Numbered from the stretch's first letter, positions 16,661-24,133 are shown. The stretch is DNA of 24,133 nucleotides from JAICIG01 sp035532215 (GCA_035532215.1 DATKRK010000010.1:1-24133); one strand, 5' to 3'. Notes: generated from the sequence alone by a model not told the origin. Made by a program: numbers and translations.

Positions 16661-19600
16661 TTATTCGGCGGGCTCTGCGGCAGCAGGAGCAAAGCCGCGG
16701 CGCATCGTGTTCTCGGTGATTGTCCGCGGCAGGACGAATTGAAGCAAGTAGTCGTGCCCGCCGGCTTTGCTGCCGATCCCCGACATTTTGAAGCCGCCGA
16801 ACGGCTGCCGGCCGACGAGCGCGCCGGTGATGCCGCGGTTTAGGTAAAGATTTCCAACCAACAATTCCCGTTTCGCGCGCTCCAGATTCGCAGGGCTGCG
16901 TGAAAACATGCCGCCGGTCAGGGCGTAATCGACGCCGTTGAAGATGCGGATCGCCTCGTCGAGATCGGCCGCGCGAATCACCGCCAGAACCGGGCCGAAG
17001 ATTTCTTCTTGCGCCAATCGCGAGTTCGGCGGCACGTCGACGAAGATGTGCGGGCCGATGTAAAAGCCGCGATCGGCCAACTTGCCGACGTCGACGGCTA
17101 GCGCCTCGCGCGCTTCCTGCCGGCCGAGCCGGATGTAGCTTTGCACGCGTTCGAAGGCCTCGCCGTCGATCACCGGGCCGACGTTCGCAGCCGGGTCTTC
17201 GGCAGGCCCCACGTGCAGGCTGCGGGCGCCTTCGATAAGCCGCTGGAGAAAGACGTCGTACACGTTCGCCAGCACGATCACTCGCGAGCAGGCCGAGCAC
17301 TTCTGGCCTTGGTAGCCAAAGGCGCTTTTGACCACGGCCAGCACGGCTTCGTCGAGATCGGCGTCGTCGTCGACGATAATCGCGTTCTTGCCGCCTAATT
17401 CGGCGATCACGCGTTTGACGAAGCCGATGCCCGACGCGGAGACTTCCGCCGCTTGCCGATGGATGGCCAGCCCGACCGGCCGCGACCCGGTAAAGGCGAT
17501 CACCGCGGTGTCGGGATGCTTCACCAGGCCGGCGCCTGCCGTTTCGCCGTCGCCCGGCAGGTAATTCAACACGCCCGGCGGCAGCCGGAGTTCGTCGAAG
17601 ATTTCCATCAGCTTCGCCGCGATCACCGGCGATTGCTCGGCAGGCTTCATAACTACCGTGTTGCCCGTGACGAGCGCGGCGGTCGTCATGCCGGTGAGAA
17701 TCGCCAAAGGGAAGTTCCAAGGAGCGATCACCGCGGCCACGCCGCGGGGCAGGTACGAAAAACGGTTCTCCTCGCCCGGCACGTCGACCCCGTGCGAGGC
17801 GGCGAGCGCGACCGCATCGCGGGCGTAGAACTCGCAAAAGTCGATCGCTTCGCACACGTCGGCGTCGGCCTCTCGCCAGCCTTTGCCGCACTCGAAGACC
17901 TCCCAGGCCGCCAATTCGAAACGCCGCCGCCGCATGGCTTCGGCCGCGCGCTGGAGAAACTCGGCCCGACCCTCAGCGCCCAACGCGTTCCAATCGGGCA
18001 GTGCGGCTTTGGCGGCCGCGACGGCCTGTTCGACGTGCTCGGATTGCGCTGCGGCCGTCTCGCCCACGACGCGGTCTCGCTGCGAGGGATCGAGGGAAAC
18101 CAGCTTTTCGGGCGATTCGACGGCTTGGCCGCCGATCCAGAGCGGATAGGAGCGGCCGAGTTGCGCTCTGACTTGCGCAAGCGCCTGCTGCATCGAGCGT
18201 CGCTGCAATTCGCGGGCGAAATCGGCCGTCGGTTCGTTCTGGAAGGGCGCCGACGGTTGAGAGAGGGGCAAAGATTCCACGGCGGGCGAAGGCAGTGCAG
18301 GTCCGTCGCCGCCGGTCATATCGAGAGGATTCATCAGCAGTTTATCCGGCGAAACCAGATCGGTGAAACTCGCTTTGAGGAAGGAGTCGTTGGACGTGTT
18401 CTCCAGCAAGCGCCGCACAAGGTAGGCCATGCCGGGGATCAGTTCGCCGTAGGGCATGTAGGTCCGCATGTGGTAGCCCATGTCGACCAGAACTTGCTTT
18501 TCCAAGTCGCCCATGCCGTAGAGCATTTGCAGTTCGAAACTGTTGGGCGGCAAGCCGAGATGCCGAGCCGCGGCGAGCCCATGCGCCAACGAGCGAATGT
18601 TGTGGCTGCCCAGGGCGGGCCGCAGCAGGCGATGGTTGAGCATCAGATAGCGGGCCAGCCGCTCGAAATTGGCGTCCGAACGCCACTTCTGCTGAAACAC
18701 CGGCACGGGCCAGCCCAACTGCGCGGCCAGCACGGTTTCGTAATCCCAATAGGCGCCTTTGACCAGCCGCACCCAAACCGGCGCGCCGCGGCGTCTCGCC
18801 CATTCGGCCAGGTTCTTGAGATCGGCTTCCGCGTCTTCCAGATAGGCCTGGATGACGATGCCGACGTCGAACCAGTCGCGGAACTCGTCTTCCAGCATGA
18901 TTTGTTGGAAGATCGCCAGCGCGAGATCCTTCGTCTGGTACGATTCCATGTCGACGTGGACGTGGGCGCGGTTTTTCCGGGCACGCCGCAACAAGGTCCG
19001 CAACCGCTCGCCGACGCGCTGGGCGGCGCCCTCGGGATCGATCGGATCGAACCGGCTGTCGAGCGCCGAGAGCTTGACCGAAACATTGACGCGCGGCAAT
19101 TCGTCGGGCCCTGCACGGTCGATTTGCGGAATCTCCGGCCAGGCGTTGACCGTCGGCGCGATCTGGTCGAGCAAATCGAGATAAAGCTGCAAGTAGCGGT
19201 CGGCCTCGACTTCGCTGGTCACCGCTTCGCCCAGAATGTCGAGCGTGAAGCCGCGGCGCAGTTTGCGTTCGCGCATCGCGGCGGCCAGCACTTCGGCCGA
19301 GTTCGTGCCGGCGATGAATCGCCGAGCGTGTCCCATCGCCTGGCGCCGCGCGGTCAGCGCCAACGCCCGACCGGCCAGCGAATGCGGCGTCGCCACGGCC
19401 AGACCCAAGCGCACCGCGCCGGGCAAATGCCGTTCGACTTCGTGAAAGTATTCGTGCAGATGGCGGATCGTCGCGGCGCTGTCGCCGAGCATCGGCAACA
19501 CGTCGATGAAGCGAAACATCTGCACCTTGACCGATTCATCCTGCATAGCCCAGGACATGATCCGGTCGTCCCACCACCGCCGTTCGAGCACGCTGGGCTG

Positions 19601-19711
19601 CCGGTGCGAGATACGCTGGAAGATCGCCCGGCCGATTTCGCGCGTGGTCGCTTCGATCTTGGCGAGCGCCGAATCGCTGAAATCGTCGGGTTGCCTGATC
19701 GTGTCTGTCAC
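16661..19711 (-). CDS. putA: Bifunctional proline dehydrogenase / delta-1-pyrroline-5-carboxylate dehydrogenase
   Basis: This fusion oxidises L-proline to glutamate: FAD-dependent PRODH makes P5C, and the NAD+-dependent aldehyde dehydrogenase domain oxidises its open form. In the 1016-aa product the PRODH barrel covers about residues 40-450. It shows VSVKLSALDSRF (211-222), LVKGAYWDYE (316-325), GSHNIRS (368-374), YGMGD (398-402) and the substrate-binding MPYGELIPGMAYLVRRLLENT. A Pro/Ser-rich linker (463-495) leads to the dehydrogenase. That domain has WNFPLA (665-670), FTGS (740-743), ELGGKN with Glu771 and GQKCSAC with catalytic Cys805. There is no ribbon-helix-helix DNA-binding domain, so it is a minimal PutA rather than an autorepressor type. 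The start is GTG at 19711, with no clear Shine-Dalgarno sequence. It stands alone. Confidence 0.96.
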   Translation of the reverse strand: MTDTIRQPDDFSDSALAKIEATTREIGRAIFQRISHRQPSVLERRWWDDRIMSWAMQDESVKVQMFRFIDVLPMLGDSAATIRHLHEYFHEVERHLPGAVRLGLAVATPHSLAGRALALTARRQAMGHARRFIAGTNSAEVLAAAMRERKLRRGFTLDILGEAVTSEVEADRYLQLYLDLLDQIAPTVNAWPEIPQIDRAGPDELPRVNVSVKLSALDSRFDPIDPEGAAQRVGERLRTLLRRARKNRAHVHVDMESYQTKDLALAIFQQIMLEDEFRDWFDVGIVIQAYLEDAEADLKNLAEWARRRGAPVWVRLVKGAYWDYETVLAAQLGWPVPVFQQKWRSDANFERLARYLMLNHRLLRPALGSHNIRSLAHGLAAARHLGLPPNSFELQMLYGMGDLEKQVLVDMGYHMRTYMPYGELIPGMAYLVRRLLENTSNDSFLKASFTDLVSPDKLLMNPLDMTGGDGPALPSPAVESLPLSQPSAPFQNEPTADFARELQRRSMQQALAQVRAQLGRSYPLWIGGQAVESPEKLVSLDPSQRDRVVGETAAAQSEHVEQAVAAAKAALPDWNALGAEGRAEFLQRAAEAMRRRRFELAAWEVFECGKGWREADADVCEAIDFCEFYARDAVALAASHGVDVPGEENRFSYLPRGVAAVIAPWNFPLAILTGMTTAALVTGNTVVMKPAEQSPVIAAKLMEIFDELRLPPGVLNYLPGDGETAGAGLVKHPDTAVIAFTGSRPVGLAIHRQAAEVSASGIGFVKRVIAELGGKNAIIVDDDADLDEAVLAVVKSAFGYQGQKCSACSRVIVLANVYDVFLQRLIEGARSLHVGPAEDPAANVGPVIDGEAFERVQSYIRLGRQEAREALAVDVGKLADRGFYIGPHIFVDVPPNSRLAQEEIFGPVLAVIRAADLDEAIRIFNGVDYALTGGMFSRSPANLERAKRELLVGNLYLNRGITGALVGRQPFGGFKMSGIGSKAGGHDYLLQFVLPRTITENTMRRGFAPAAAEPAE

Positions 19712-19904
19712 GCGGGTCGATTCTCACAGGCCATCGGCAAGCGCCTGCCTCGCGGTCCGCGCCGCAGCCAAAAGCGCCGGGGGCCGCCGGCTCTGCGTCA
19801 CCCGGCGGCGTCCGGATGAATCCTAAAGCCCGGATGGAATGCGTCAAGCCGATCGGAAGGCGAAGGGGCGGCCCCCGCAGCGAAACTGGGCATTTCGGCC
19901 GCTG

Positions 19905-19950
19905 CGCAAAAACACGCGGGGCGCACACAGTTGGCCGCGTGCGCCCCGCG
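19905..19950 (-). terminator. Strong rho-independent terminator after the Gly/Met-rich gene
   Basis: Perfect 12-bp GC-rich arms (19915-19926 and 19939-19950, CGCGGGGCGCAC and its complement) flank a 12-nt loop. On the minus strand TGTTTTTGCG follows. It lies 46 bases after the stop of the secreted protein gene and insulates putA from it. Confidence 0.88.
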
Positions 19951-19996
19951 ATTGAGAATCGGAGAGAACGACAGTCGAGGAGCCTACTTTAAAACT

Positions 19997-20965
19997 CTAA
20001 CGAGCTTTGGAAAGACTCGCCTCGCTGGTCAGGGCAGTCTCGCCCGGGCTGGGCTTCTGTTCTTCGTCTTTGCTGTCTTCTGCTTCGCTCATGGCCTGGT
20101 TGACCAGCGCCATGCCCGCCCGCAGTTCTTCCGCGCTGAAGTAGGGCTCGCTCGAGCCGTCGGCATGTTGGATGCGCTTGCTCGCCAGCTTCTCCCAGCT
20201 CATATCGTTGTTCAAGTGCCAGGCGGCCACTTGCGCGGCGCGCTGATTGATCTTGCCGTAACCGAGCATGCGGCACAATTCCTTGACGCCCGGCTTTTTG
20301 CTGAGCGTTTCGATTGGCGAGAGCTTGTAGGTCATCGCCGACCGCGGTTCGGGCTTGCCATGTTCGAGGCACATGCAGGGAACCTTGAAGTTGCCTTCTT
20401 TCTCCGCGGGCACGTTGAAGAATCCGCCCCCCATGCCCATGCCTCCCATACCACCCATGCCCATGCCTCCCATTCCGCCCATGCCTCCCCTCGGCACGTT
20501 AAAGAAACCACCCCCCATGCCGCCGCCCATGTTCCCCATGCCGCCGCCCATGCCTTGTCCTCCGCCGCCTCCACCCCCGCCCAAGGCACCTCCCATTTGG
20601 GCCAGGACCGGAGTTGCAGCGAAGGCTTCGGGAAGTTTGACGTTCAACGGCTTCTTGGTCTTGTTTTGAATGATCACGCGACCTTGCGTGGAGTCTTTCG
20701 GGATCAGCTTGACCGCGATCTGTCCGGCTTCCATCGCCTCGAACATATTTACGGTTTCATCCGCCGGGTTGTAGAGGCCCAGCTTCTTCGGGCGCGCCTT
20801 GCTCTTGCTCGCCGAGGAGGAGGCAGGCTTTTTGGTCGACGATCGCGAGCGACGCGACGCAGAAGCCGAGTGCGAGCCCATCGACACCGCCGCAATCAGA
20901 AACAATGGAACCATGATGGCCGACATCACGCGCCACGCGCGGTTGGTTCGATTGAGCGAAGTCAT
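19997..20965 (-). CDS. Secreted Gly/Met-rich protein of a planctomycete-type family, function unknown
   Basis: The 322-aa product starts with a signal peptide (MTSLNRTNRAWRVMSAIMVPLFLIAAVSMG, cleavage near 36) and a basic Ser/Lys/Arg stretch (37-61). A small conserved-looking domain follows (62-118, LGLYNPADETVNMFEAMEAGQIAVKLIPKDSTQGRVIIQN). A Gly/Met-rich low-complexity segment (about 124-185) contains two copies of GGGFFNVP. A C-terminal domain then has FKVPCMCLEHGKPEPR (193-208) and helices around LCRMLGYGKINQRAAQVAAWHLNND. From memory, FxVP..CLEHGKP proteins recur in planctomycetes; no activity is known. I chose the ATG at 20965, with GGGAG 7 nt upstream; a longer frame upstream lacks a site. 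It is monocistronic, with a strong terminator behind it. The paired Cys and Met richness could hint at metal contact or surface structure, which is speculation. Confidence 0.88.
   Translation of the reverse strand: MTSLNRTNRAWRVMSAIMVPLFLIAAVSMGSHSASASRRSRSSTKKPASSSASKSKARPKKLGLYNPADETVNMFEAMEAGQIAVKLIPKDSTQGRVIIQNKTKKPLNVKLPEAFAATPVLAQMGGALGGGGGGGGQGMGGGMGNMGGGMGGGFFNVPRGGMGGMGGMGMGGMGGMGMGGGFFNVPAEKEGNFKVPCMCLEHGKPEPRSAMTYKLSPIETLSKKPGVKELCRMLGYGKINQRAAQVAAWHLNNDMSWEKLASKRIQHADGSSEPYFSAEELRAGMALVNQAMSEAEDSKDEEQKPSPGETALTSEASLSKAR
20411..20590. repeat. Tandem GGN/ATG repeats in the Gly/Met-rich gene
   Basis: Inside the coding sequence, short units built from GGCATGGGC and GGAGGCATG repeat many times (clearest at 20425-20490). 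Two longer copies encode GGGFFNVP (near 20410-20425 and 20497-20515), so an internal duplication is likely. Such arrays can vary in length through slippage. They also create long antisense frames without coding meaning. Confidence 0.8.
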
Positions 20966-21211
20966 GTTCCTACTCCCATCGTGTCTTTGTGTCTCTTGAC
21001 TATTCCGTACCAAAGAGATGACGCACCGGTACTTAGCTTCGCTCTAGATTACTCAAGCCACGCAGGAACTCCAAGAAAAATCCGCCCCGTCAGACGGAGT
21101 TTTTCGGGAAATCCACGCCGGTTTTCGACACGCGTGGAAGGTTGACGACCTTGAATCGACGCCTTCGCCTCGGTTTGAAGGTCGGCGGGCGGGGCCCTCG
21201 TTTGAAATTGG
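20966..21211. promoter_or_regulatory. Leader region of the Gly/Met-rich gene and 3' tail of the propeller remnant
   Basis: No intact gene is seen. The frame of the upstream propeller remnant stays open to a TGA at 21053-21055, but beyond 21212 it no longer resembles any family. The promoter of the secreted protein gene should lie in about 20975-21060; no convincing -35/-10 pair was found. The candidate terminator at 21073-21100 divides the region. Confidence 0.35.
21073..21104. terminator. Candidate terminator behind the TPR-thioredoxin gene and its remnant
   Basis: On the minus strand TCCGTC pairs with GGCGGA (one wobble) and is followed directly by TTTTTCTT. Read on the plus strand a CCG..CGG core is followed by AGTTTTTCGG. 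The stem is short, so stability is modest. Confidence 0.5.
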
Positions 21212-21376
21212 CAATTCGGCGCAAACTATTTGTCTCTCGTCTCTTACGTAAACGTGGCGGCCGGCGTAAGCGGGGTGAGCCCAGGTCGGACCGATGAGCC
21301 GCGTCCGAGCTTGTTCGTCGTAGCCGGACTTGCCATAGCGAACGGGATACGAGTGCGACCAAAGCGGCTTGCCCGT
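21212..21376 (-). pseudogene. Remnant of a PQQ-like beta-propeller protein
   Basis: Directly after the TAG of the TPR-thioredoxin gene, in the same frame, the sequence translates as TGKPLWSHSYPVRYGKSGYD, then EQARTRLIGPTWAHPAYAG and RHVYVRDERQIVCAEL. The first block is the typical inner-blade motif of PQQ/BamB-like propeller proteins (ATGKxLWxHxYPV..Y). The second resembles their usual C-terminus (PTWAHPxxAGxRxYVRD...CxEL). The blocks between them in intact relatives are missing, so this looks like the product of an internal deletion, not a gene. It has no start codon of its own. The assignment rests on motif recognition only. Confidence 0.6.
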
Positions 21377-23680
21377 CTATTTCCCCAGCAGCCGCTTCGC
21401 TTCGCCGAGCAAGAACTTGGCGTCGGTGAACGGCTCGTAGCTGATGTCTTGCCAGCGGACCAGGCCGTCGGCGTCGATCAGAAAGGTGCCGTGCAGCGGG
21501 ACGTTTTCGAAATCGTCGAAACAGCGGTATTCCTTGAAGATCGACAAATCGCCGTTCGACACGAGCGGAATCGGCAGCGGCGTTTCGCCCGACTTCGCGA
21601 GCATGGCCAGGCCCTTTTGCAAGAGCTCGTTCGACTCGGAGCTGATGGCGATCTCCGAGATCCCGGCGTCGGCGTACGCCTGGTACAGCGGCGCGAAGGC
21701 CTTGAGTTGCTCGACGCAGTGCAGGCAGCCGAAGCCTAGATAGAAGATGACGACCACCGGCTTGCCGCGATACTGCGAAAGCGAGACCGGCTCGCCCGCC
21801 GCGTTGGCCAGGCTCCACTCGGCCGCGGGCGACGGAGCCCAGCGGAACGGGCCGAGCGAATCGAGTTCCGGACGCTGGCCGACGTCGTCGGCCGGTTTGA
21901 GCGGCTGCTTCCATTCGGCCGGCAAACCGAGTTGCGGCGCCAGCGCCGTAAGCCGCTTGAAGATCGGCGCCGACATGTCGATCGAGCCCGAAATGCCTTG
22001 CAGCTTTTCGAAGGCCTCGGTCGCTTCGGCGGTCTTGCCGACTTTGTGCAATATTTCGACGTAATTCGCCAGCGGATTCACCCGGTTGACGCCCTGATCG
22101 GCAGCCTCTTTGGCCAGTTGCTCGGCCTTGGTCTTGTCGCCGGCGCGCAGATAGGCTCGCGAGAGGGCCTCCTTGGTCATGCCTTTGGCTTTTTCGAAAT
22201 GTTGGATCGCCGCGGCCGCATCGTTGCCCGCCAACGCCCAGTAACCTTGCACCTCGTGCAAAGCCGATTCAAGCGTCTCGATCCGGCCATTGTGGCCCGC
22301 CAGAGCGTCGGCTTTGGCCTTGGCAATCTGATCGTCGGGCTTCTTCTCTTCGCGAGCCTTGGCTTCGGCGGCGGCGCCGGCCGCCTGCTGCTCCGCCTTT
22401 TGCTTGGCGAGCAAATCGGCGAGGGCGGTAATCTGCGCCTTGCCTTGCTCCAAATCATTGATGGCCAGATAGGCCGCGCCCAAGGCCCGCAGCCGCCTGA
22501 CCTGCTCGTCGAATACGTCGGTCGGTTCCGGGTACTGAGATTGCGATAGGGCGATCAATTCGTCCCACAACTCATATTCGGCGAGCACCTGGAACAAGCG
22601 GCGGCGGCCCAGCTTGCCGCTGCCGTTGCGGGCCAGCGTGTTGTAGCGAGGGTGCCGCGGCAACTCGGAGAGGTTTTTCGCCAGATCGAGGGCGTCGCGC
22701 ACGCGGCCGATGAAGCTCAAGTTCTCGACCAGCCAGTCGTTATTGTGCGCGTAATTGTGAATCTGATCGGGCATGACCCGGTCGCGCATCATGTGGGCAT
22801 GGTCGACGCGCGCCGAGGCTTCTTGTTGCCAGGCGGCGTCGGCGTAGCGTTTGACCCTCGTATAGGTATGGCCGGGCATGTGCCACATGTGGGCGATGCC
22901 TGGCGCCGATTGGCCGCACAGCGAGGCCGACTTGAGTGCGCGTTCGGGCTTTTCGTAGTCCCAGAGATGAATCCGATAGTGATGGGCCGGGTGCATCGGG
23001 TTGGCCGCATGCACTTCTCGGAGCAAGGCGTCGACCGCCTCGTGGCTCGAAATGGGGATGCCGGAACTGCTGTTCTGCCAGATTTGCACGGCGAGAAACG
23101 CTTTGGCTTCGATCTCGTCGGGATACTGATGAATGATGCTCTCCAAGGCCCTGACATACGCGCGGCGACGCTGGTTGGGGTCTTTTGGTTTTGCGTCGGC
23201 GAAATAGGCGGCCAACGCGTCGATCCAGGCTTGTTCTCGCGGGCTGGCCGAGGCTTTGCGCTTGACGGCCTCCGCAACGAACCCCTTGCCTCGCTTGGCG
23301 TTGTCGCGGTTGGCCATCGCCATGCCCCAGTAAGCCATCGCGCAGTCGGCGTCGAGCGCCGCGACTTGGCGGAACGAGCGTTCGGCCTCGAAGTACCAGA
23401 ACCCGTGCAGTTGGCCGAGTCCTTGATTGAAGAACTCCTGCGCTTGCGGCGACTTAGTGGTGACCGCCAACGAGACCTGGCCGGTATTACCCATCAGATA
23501 GGCCCGCTGCCGCGGCCCTTCGTTGAAGACCTCGCCGTGCAGCGAATGACCGGCCTGCGTTTCGGCGAGCGTTTCGGCGCCCGATTTGGCCGCAGGCTCT
23601 TCGGCGCGGACCGGCTGCGAAGCGGCGAGCGGCAGGATGACCATGACCGAGAGAAACGATCGATATCGGCGGCTTCGCAT
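21377..23680 (-). CDS. Exported TPR protein fused to an AhpC/TSA-type thioredoxin-fold domain
   Basis: The 767-aa product has a signal peptide (MRSRRYRSFLSVMVILPLAASQPVRA, cut near 26), so it probably works in the periplasm. Residues 75-570 are helical repeats of TPR type (FNQGLGQLHGFWYFEAERSFRQVAALDADCAMAYWGMA; AIQHFEKAKGMTKEALSRAYLRAGDKTKAEQL). A His-rich section (229-315) contains HPAHHYRIHLWDYE, HMWHMPGHTYTRVKRYADA and IHNYAHNNDWL. A Lys/Ala/Glu coiled segment (425-460) follows. The C-terminus (about 617-767) is a thioredoxin/peroxiredoxin fold with YRGKPVVVIFYLGFGCLHC. The CLHC pair is Cys652 and Cys655, and GTFLIDADGLVRW sits at the usual cis-Pro region. It may be a thiol oxidoreductase or peroxidase tied to a protein scaffold. 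The ATG at 23680 has AAGGA 6 nt upstream. Confidence 0.9.
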   Translation of the reverse strand: MRSRRYRSFLSVMVILPLAASQPVRAEEPAAKSGAETLAETQAGHSLHGEVFNEGPRQRAYLMGNTGQVSLAVTTKSPQAQEFFNQGLGQLHGFWYFEAERSFRQVAALDADCAMAYWGMAMANRDNAKRGKGFVAEAVKRKASASPREQAWIDALAAYFADAKPKDPNQRRRAYVRALESIIHQYPDEIEAKAFLAVQIWQNSSSGIPISSHEAVDALLREVHAANPMHPAHHYRIHLWDYEKPERALKSASLCGQSAPGIAHMWHMPGHTYTRVKRYADAAWQQEASARVDHAHMMRDRVMPDQIHNYAHNNDWLVENLSFIGRVRDALDLAKNLSELPRHPRYNTLARNGSGKLGRRRLFQVLAEYELWDELIALSQSQYPEPTDVFDEQVRRLRALGAAYLAINDLEQGKAQITALADLLAKQKAEQQAAGAAAEAKAREEKKPDDQIAKAKADALAGHNGRIETLESALHEVQGYWALAGNDAAAAIQHFEKAKGMTKEALSRAYLRAGDKTKAEQLAKEAADQGVNRVNPLANYVEILHKVGKTAEATEAFEKLQGISGSIDMSAPIFKRLTALAPQLGLPAEWKQPLKPADDVGQRPELDSLGPFRWAPSPAAEWSLANAAGEPVSLSQYRGKPVVVIFYLGFGCLHCVEQLKAFAPLYQAYADAGISEIAISSESNELLQKGLAMLAKSGETPLPIPLVSNGDLSIFKEYRCFDDFENVPLHGTFLIDADGLVRWQDISYEPFTDAKFLLGEAKRLLGK

Positions 23681-23994
23681 GCACGATCCTTTCCAGGAGT
23701 GGGGCGGCCTTCCAGGCCGTCAAATGCCGACGAACTAGGAAGGTCGCCCCACGACCAACGCACGTCTCATTCTCAACCGAGCACGGTATAAGGTTGGATT
23801 TATTCAAGCGCGTAGGGTCTGCCATCCCCGCCGTCGAACCGGCCAAGAGCGATCTTTCACCCAGCAGGCCCGCGGCGCAAGACTCGGCGCCGCATAACAG
23901 CCTAACGCCCGGCGAGGCCGATTCCTAGTAGATTCGCGGCGTTCAATCCGTGCTATACCACACGCGGGCGCCAACGAGACGCTCGGGCGGCATG
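23681..23994. other. Leader region of the TPR-thioredoxin gene and 3' flank of the intron
   Basis: This 314-bp stretch holds no supported gene. It contains the inverted repeat at 23699-23752 in the leader. On the minus strand the DNA just after the intron end (23994 downward) is the 3' exon or insertion-site flank. It shows no reading frame with a known signature, so the intron seems to sit in intergenic DNA. Confidence 0.45.
23699..23752. repeat. REPIN-like inverted repeat in the TPR-thioredoxin leader
   Basis: Arms at 23699-23713 (GTGGGGCGGCCTTCC) and 23738-23752 (GGAAGGTCGCCCCAC) match at 14 of 15 positions and are 24 nt apart. The left copy is itself a palindrome, CGGCCT-TCC-AGGCCG. The layout, two palindromic units in inverted order, mirrors the element at 4881-4940 although the sequence differs. 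It lies 19 to 72 nt upstream of the ATG and would fold in the 5' leader if transcribed. Confidence 0.7.
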
Positions 23995-24133
23995 ATAGGG
24001 GTAGGGAGAGCCGATTGAGTTCGGCTCCCCCTCCCTCCGAACCGTACGGGCGGTTTTCCCGCATACGGCTCTCCGGTTAGGAGGTTCCTGTGGATTGGAC
24101 GAAACGAACGTGGGTCGCACTCAGGTTGATGAA
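23995..24133 (-). mobile_element. Group II intron, 3' end (body beyond the right edge)
   Basis: Read on the minus strand, the edge of the window carries a domain V hairpin (24039-24071) followed by a domain VI stem (23995-24038). Domain VI pairs GGGGAGCCGA with TCGGCTCTCCC around an ACTCAA loop. It leaves one unpaired A in CCCTACCCC, seven bases before the end ..CCCCTAT. That is the geometry of the branch-point adenosine and the 3' AY splice end of a group II intron. Upstream, an 18-codon open tail ending at TAA (24077-24079) might be the end of the intron-encoded reverse transcriptase; this cannot be judged from so little. Domains I-IV and the 5' exon lie outside the window. Confidence 0.88.
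24039..24071 (-). ncRNA. Group II intron domain V
   Basis: The 33-nt hairpin reads GAGCCGTAT at its start and GTACGGTTC at its end, pairing with a G-T wobble. It has the catalytic AGC triad, a two-base bulge (CC) and a GCGG/CCGC upper stem capped by a GAAA-type loop. These are the hallmarks of the intron's catalytic core. It is one base shorter than the usual 34 nt. Confidence 0.9.

Noticed and set aside
17453..19819. 788-codon open frame on the plus strand
   Set aside because: It is antisense to the whole PRODH and part of the dehydrogenase domain of putA. It has no family motif and arises from high GC at third positions.
19931..21145. 404-codon plus-strand frame with His/Ala repeats (HAHASHTTHAHASH)
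   Set aside because: The repeats are the reverse reading of the Gly/Met array in the secreted protein gene, so they carry no independent support.
21053..21379. Read-through of the TAG to give a longer TPR-thioredoxin-propeller protein
   Set aside because: The propeller part is incomplete, the C-terminal half of the extension is unstructured Arg/Ser-rich sequence, and no recoding signal is visible. A remnant is the simpler reading.
23804..24064. 86-codon minus-strand frame starting near the right edge
   Set aside because: Its start lies inside group II domain V and it runs through domain VI and the flank; it has no protein signature.

Overview
The window looks like chromosomal DNA of a high-GC planctomycete, probably of the Pirellulales. 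This rests on gene content and protein style. There is a membrane-anchored WD40 protein with the SLRTFLIAVTVFAIWLG-type N-terminus common in that phylum. There is a Ser/Thr kinase with a planctomycete-type N-terminal helical region, a Gly/Met-rich secreted protein with a CLEHGKPEP motif, and large secreted proteins of unknown function. Shine-Dalgarno signals are patchy and start codons mixed (ATG, GTG, TTG). The taxon is inferred; no rRNA or tRNA gene is present.

Layout. 1-277: 3' end of an IS630-type transposase, running off the left edge and overlapping the 3' end of a WD40 gene (249-1001, minus) that it seems to have truncated. 1054-3641: the minus-strand pair der (GTPase for ribosome assembly) and ald (alanine dehydrogenase), joined by a stop/start overlap and closed by a hairpin terminator. 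3934-4857: a family-4 uracil-DNA glycosylase on the plus strand. 4881-4940: a REPIN-like double palindrome between convergent genes. 4951-6925: a Ser/Thr kinase with a degenerate receiver domain, preceded by a small conserved-looking protein. 7238-10066: a large secreted protein with jelly-roll-like ends.

10049-15292 holds the most coherent system: a minus-strand cluster prkA - DUF444 (yeaH/yhbH) - spoVR - unknown 159-aa gene. The first three are the widely conserved PrkA/YeaH/SpoVR stress module; the fourth is a candidate undescribed partner. Upstream are a 722-bp gene-free stretch, a stand-alone receiver protein with a Lys/Glu tail (16015-16452) and a minimal bifunctional PutA (16661-19711). 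With ald, PutA suggests amino-acid catabolism. 19905-20965 is the Gly/Met-rich exported protein with a strong terminator. 21212-21376 is a decayed beta-propeller (PQQ-like) remnant directly behind a secreted TPR-thioredoxin fusion (21377-23680). A second REPIN-like inverted repeat lies in that gene's leader.

23995-24133 is the 3' end of a group II intron on the minus strand (domains V and VI with a bulged branch-point A); its body lies beyond the right edge. The window thus begins inside one mobile element and ends inside another, as expected of an assembly contig broken at repeats. I found no CRISPR array, rRNA or tRNA. The most novel items are the fourth member of the PrkA operon, the kinase with a pseudo-receiver, the propeller remnant, the paired-palindrome repeats and the intron end.
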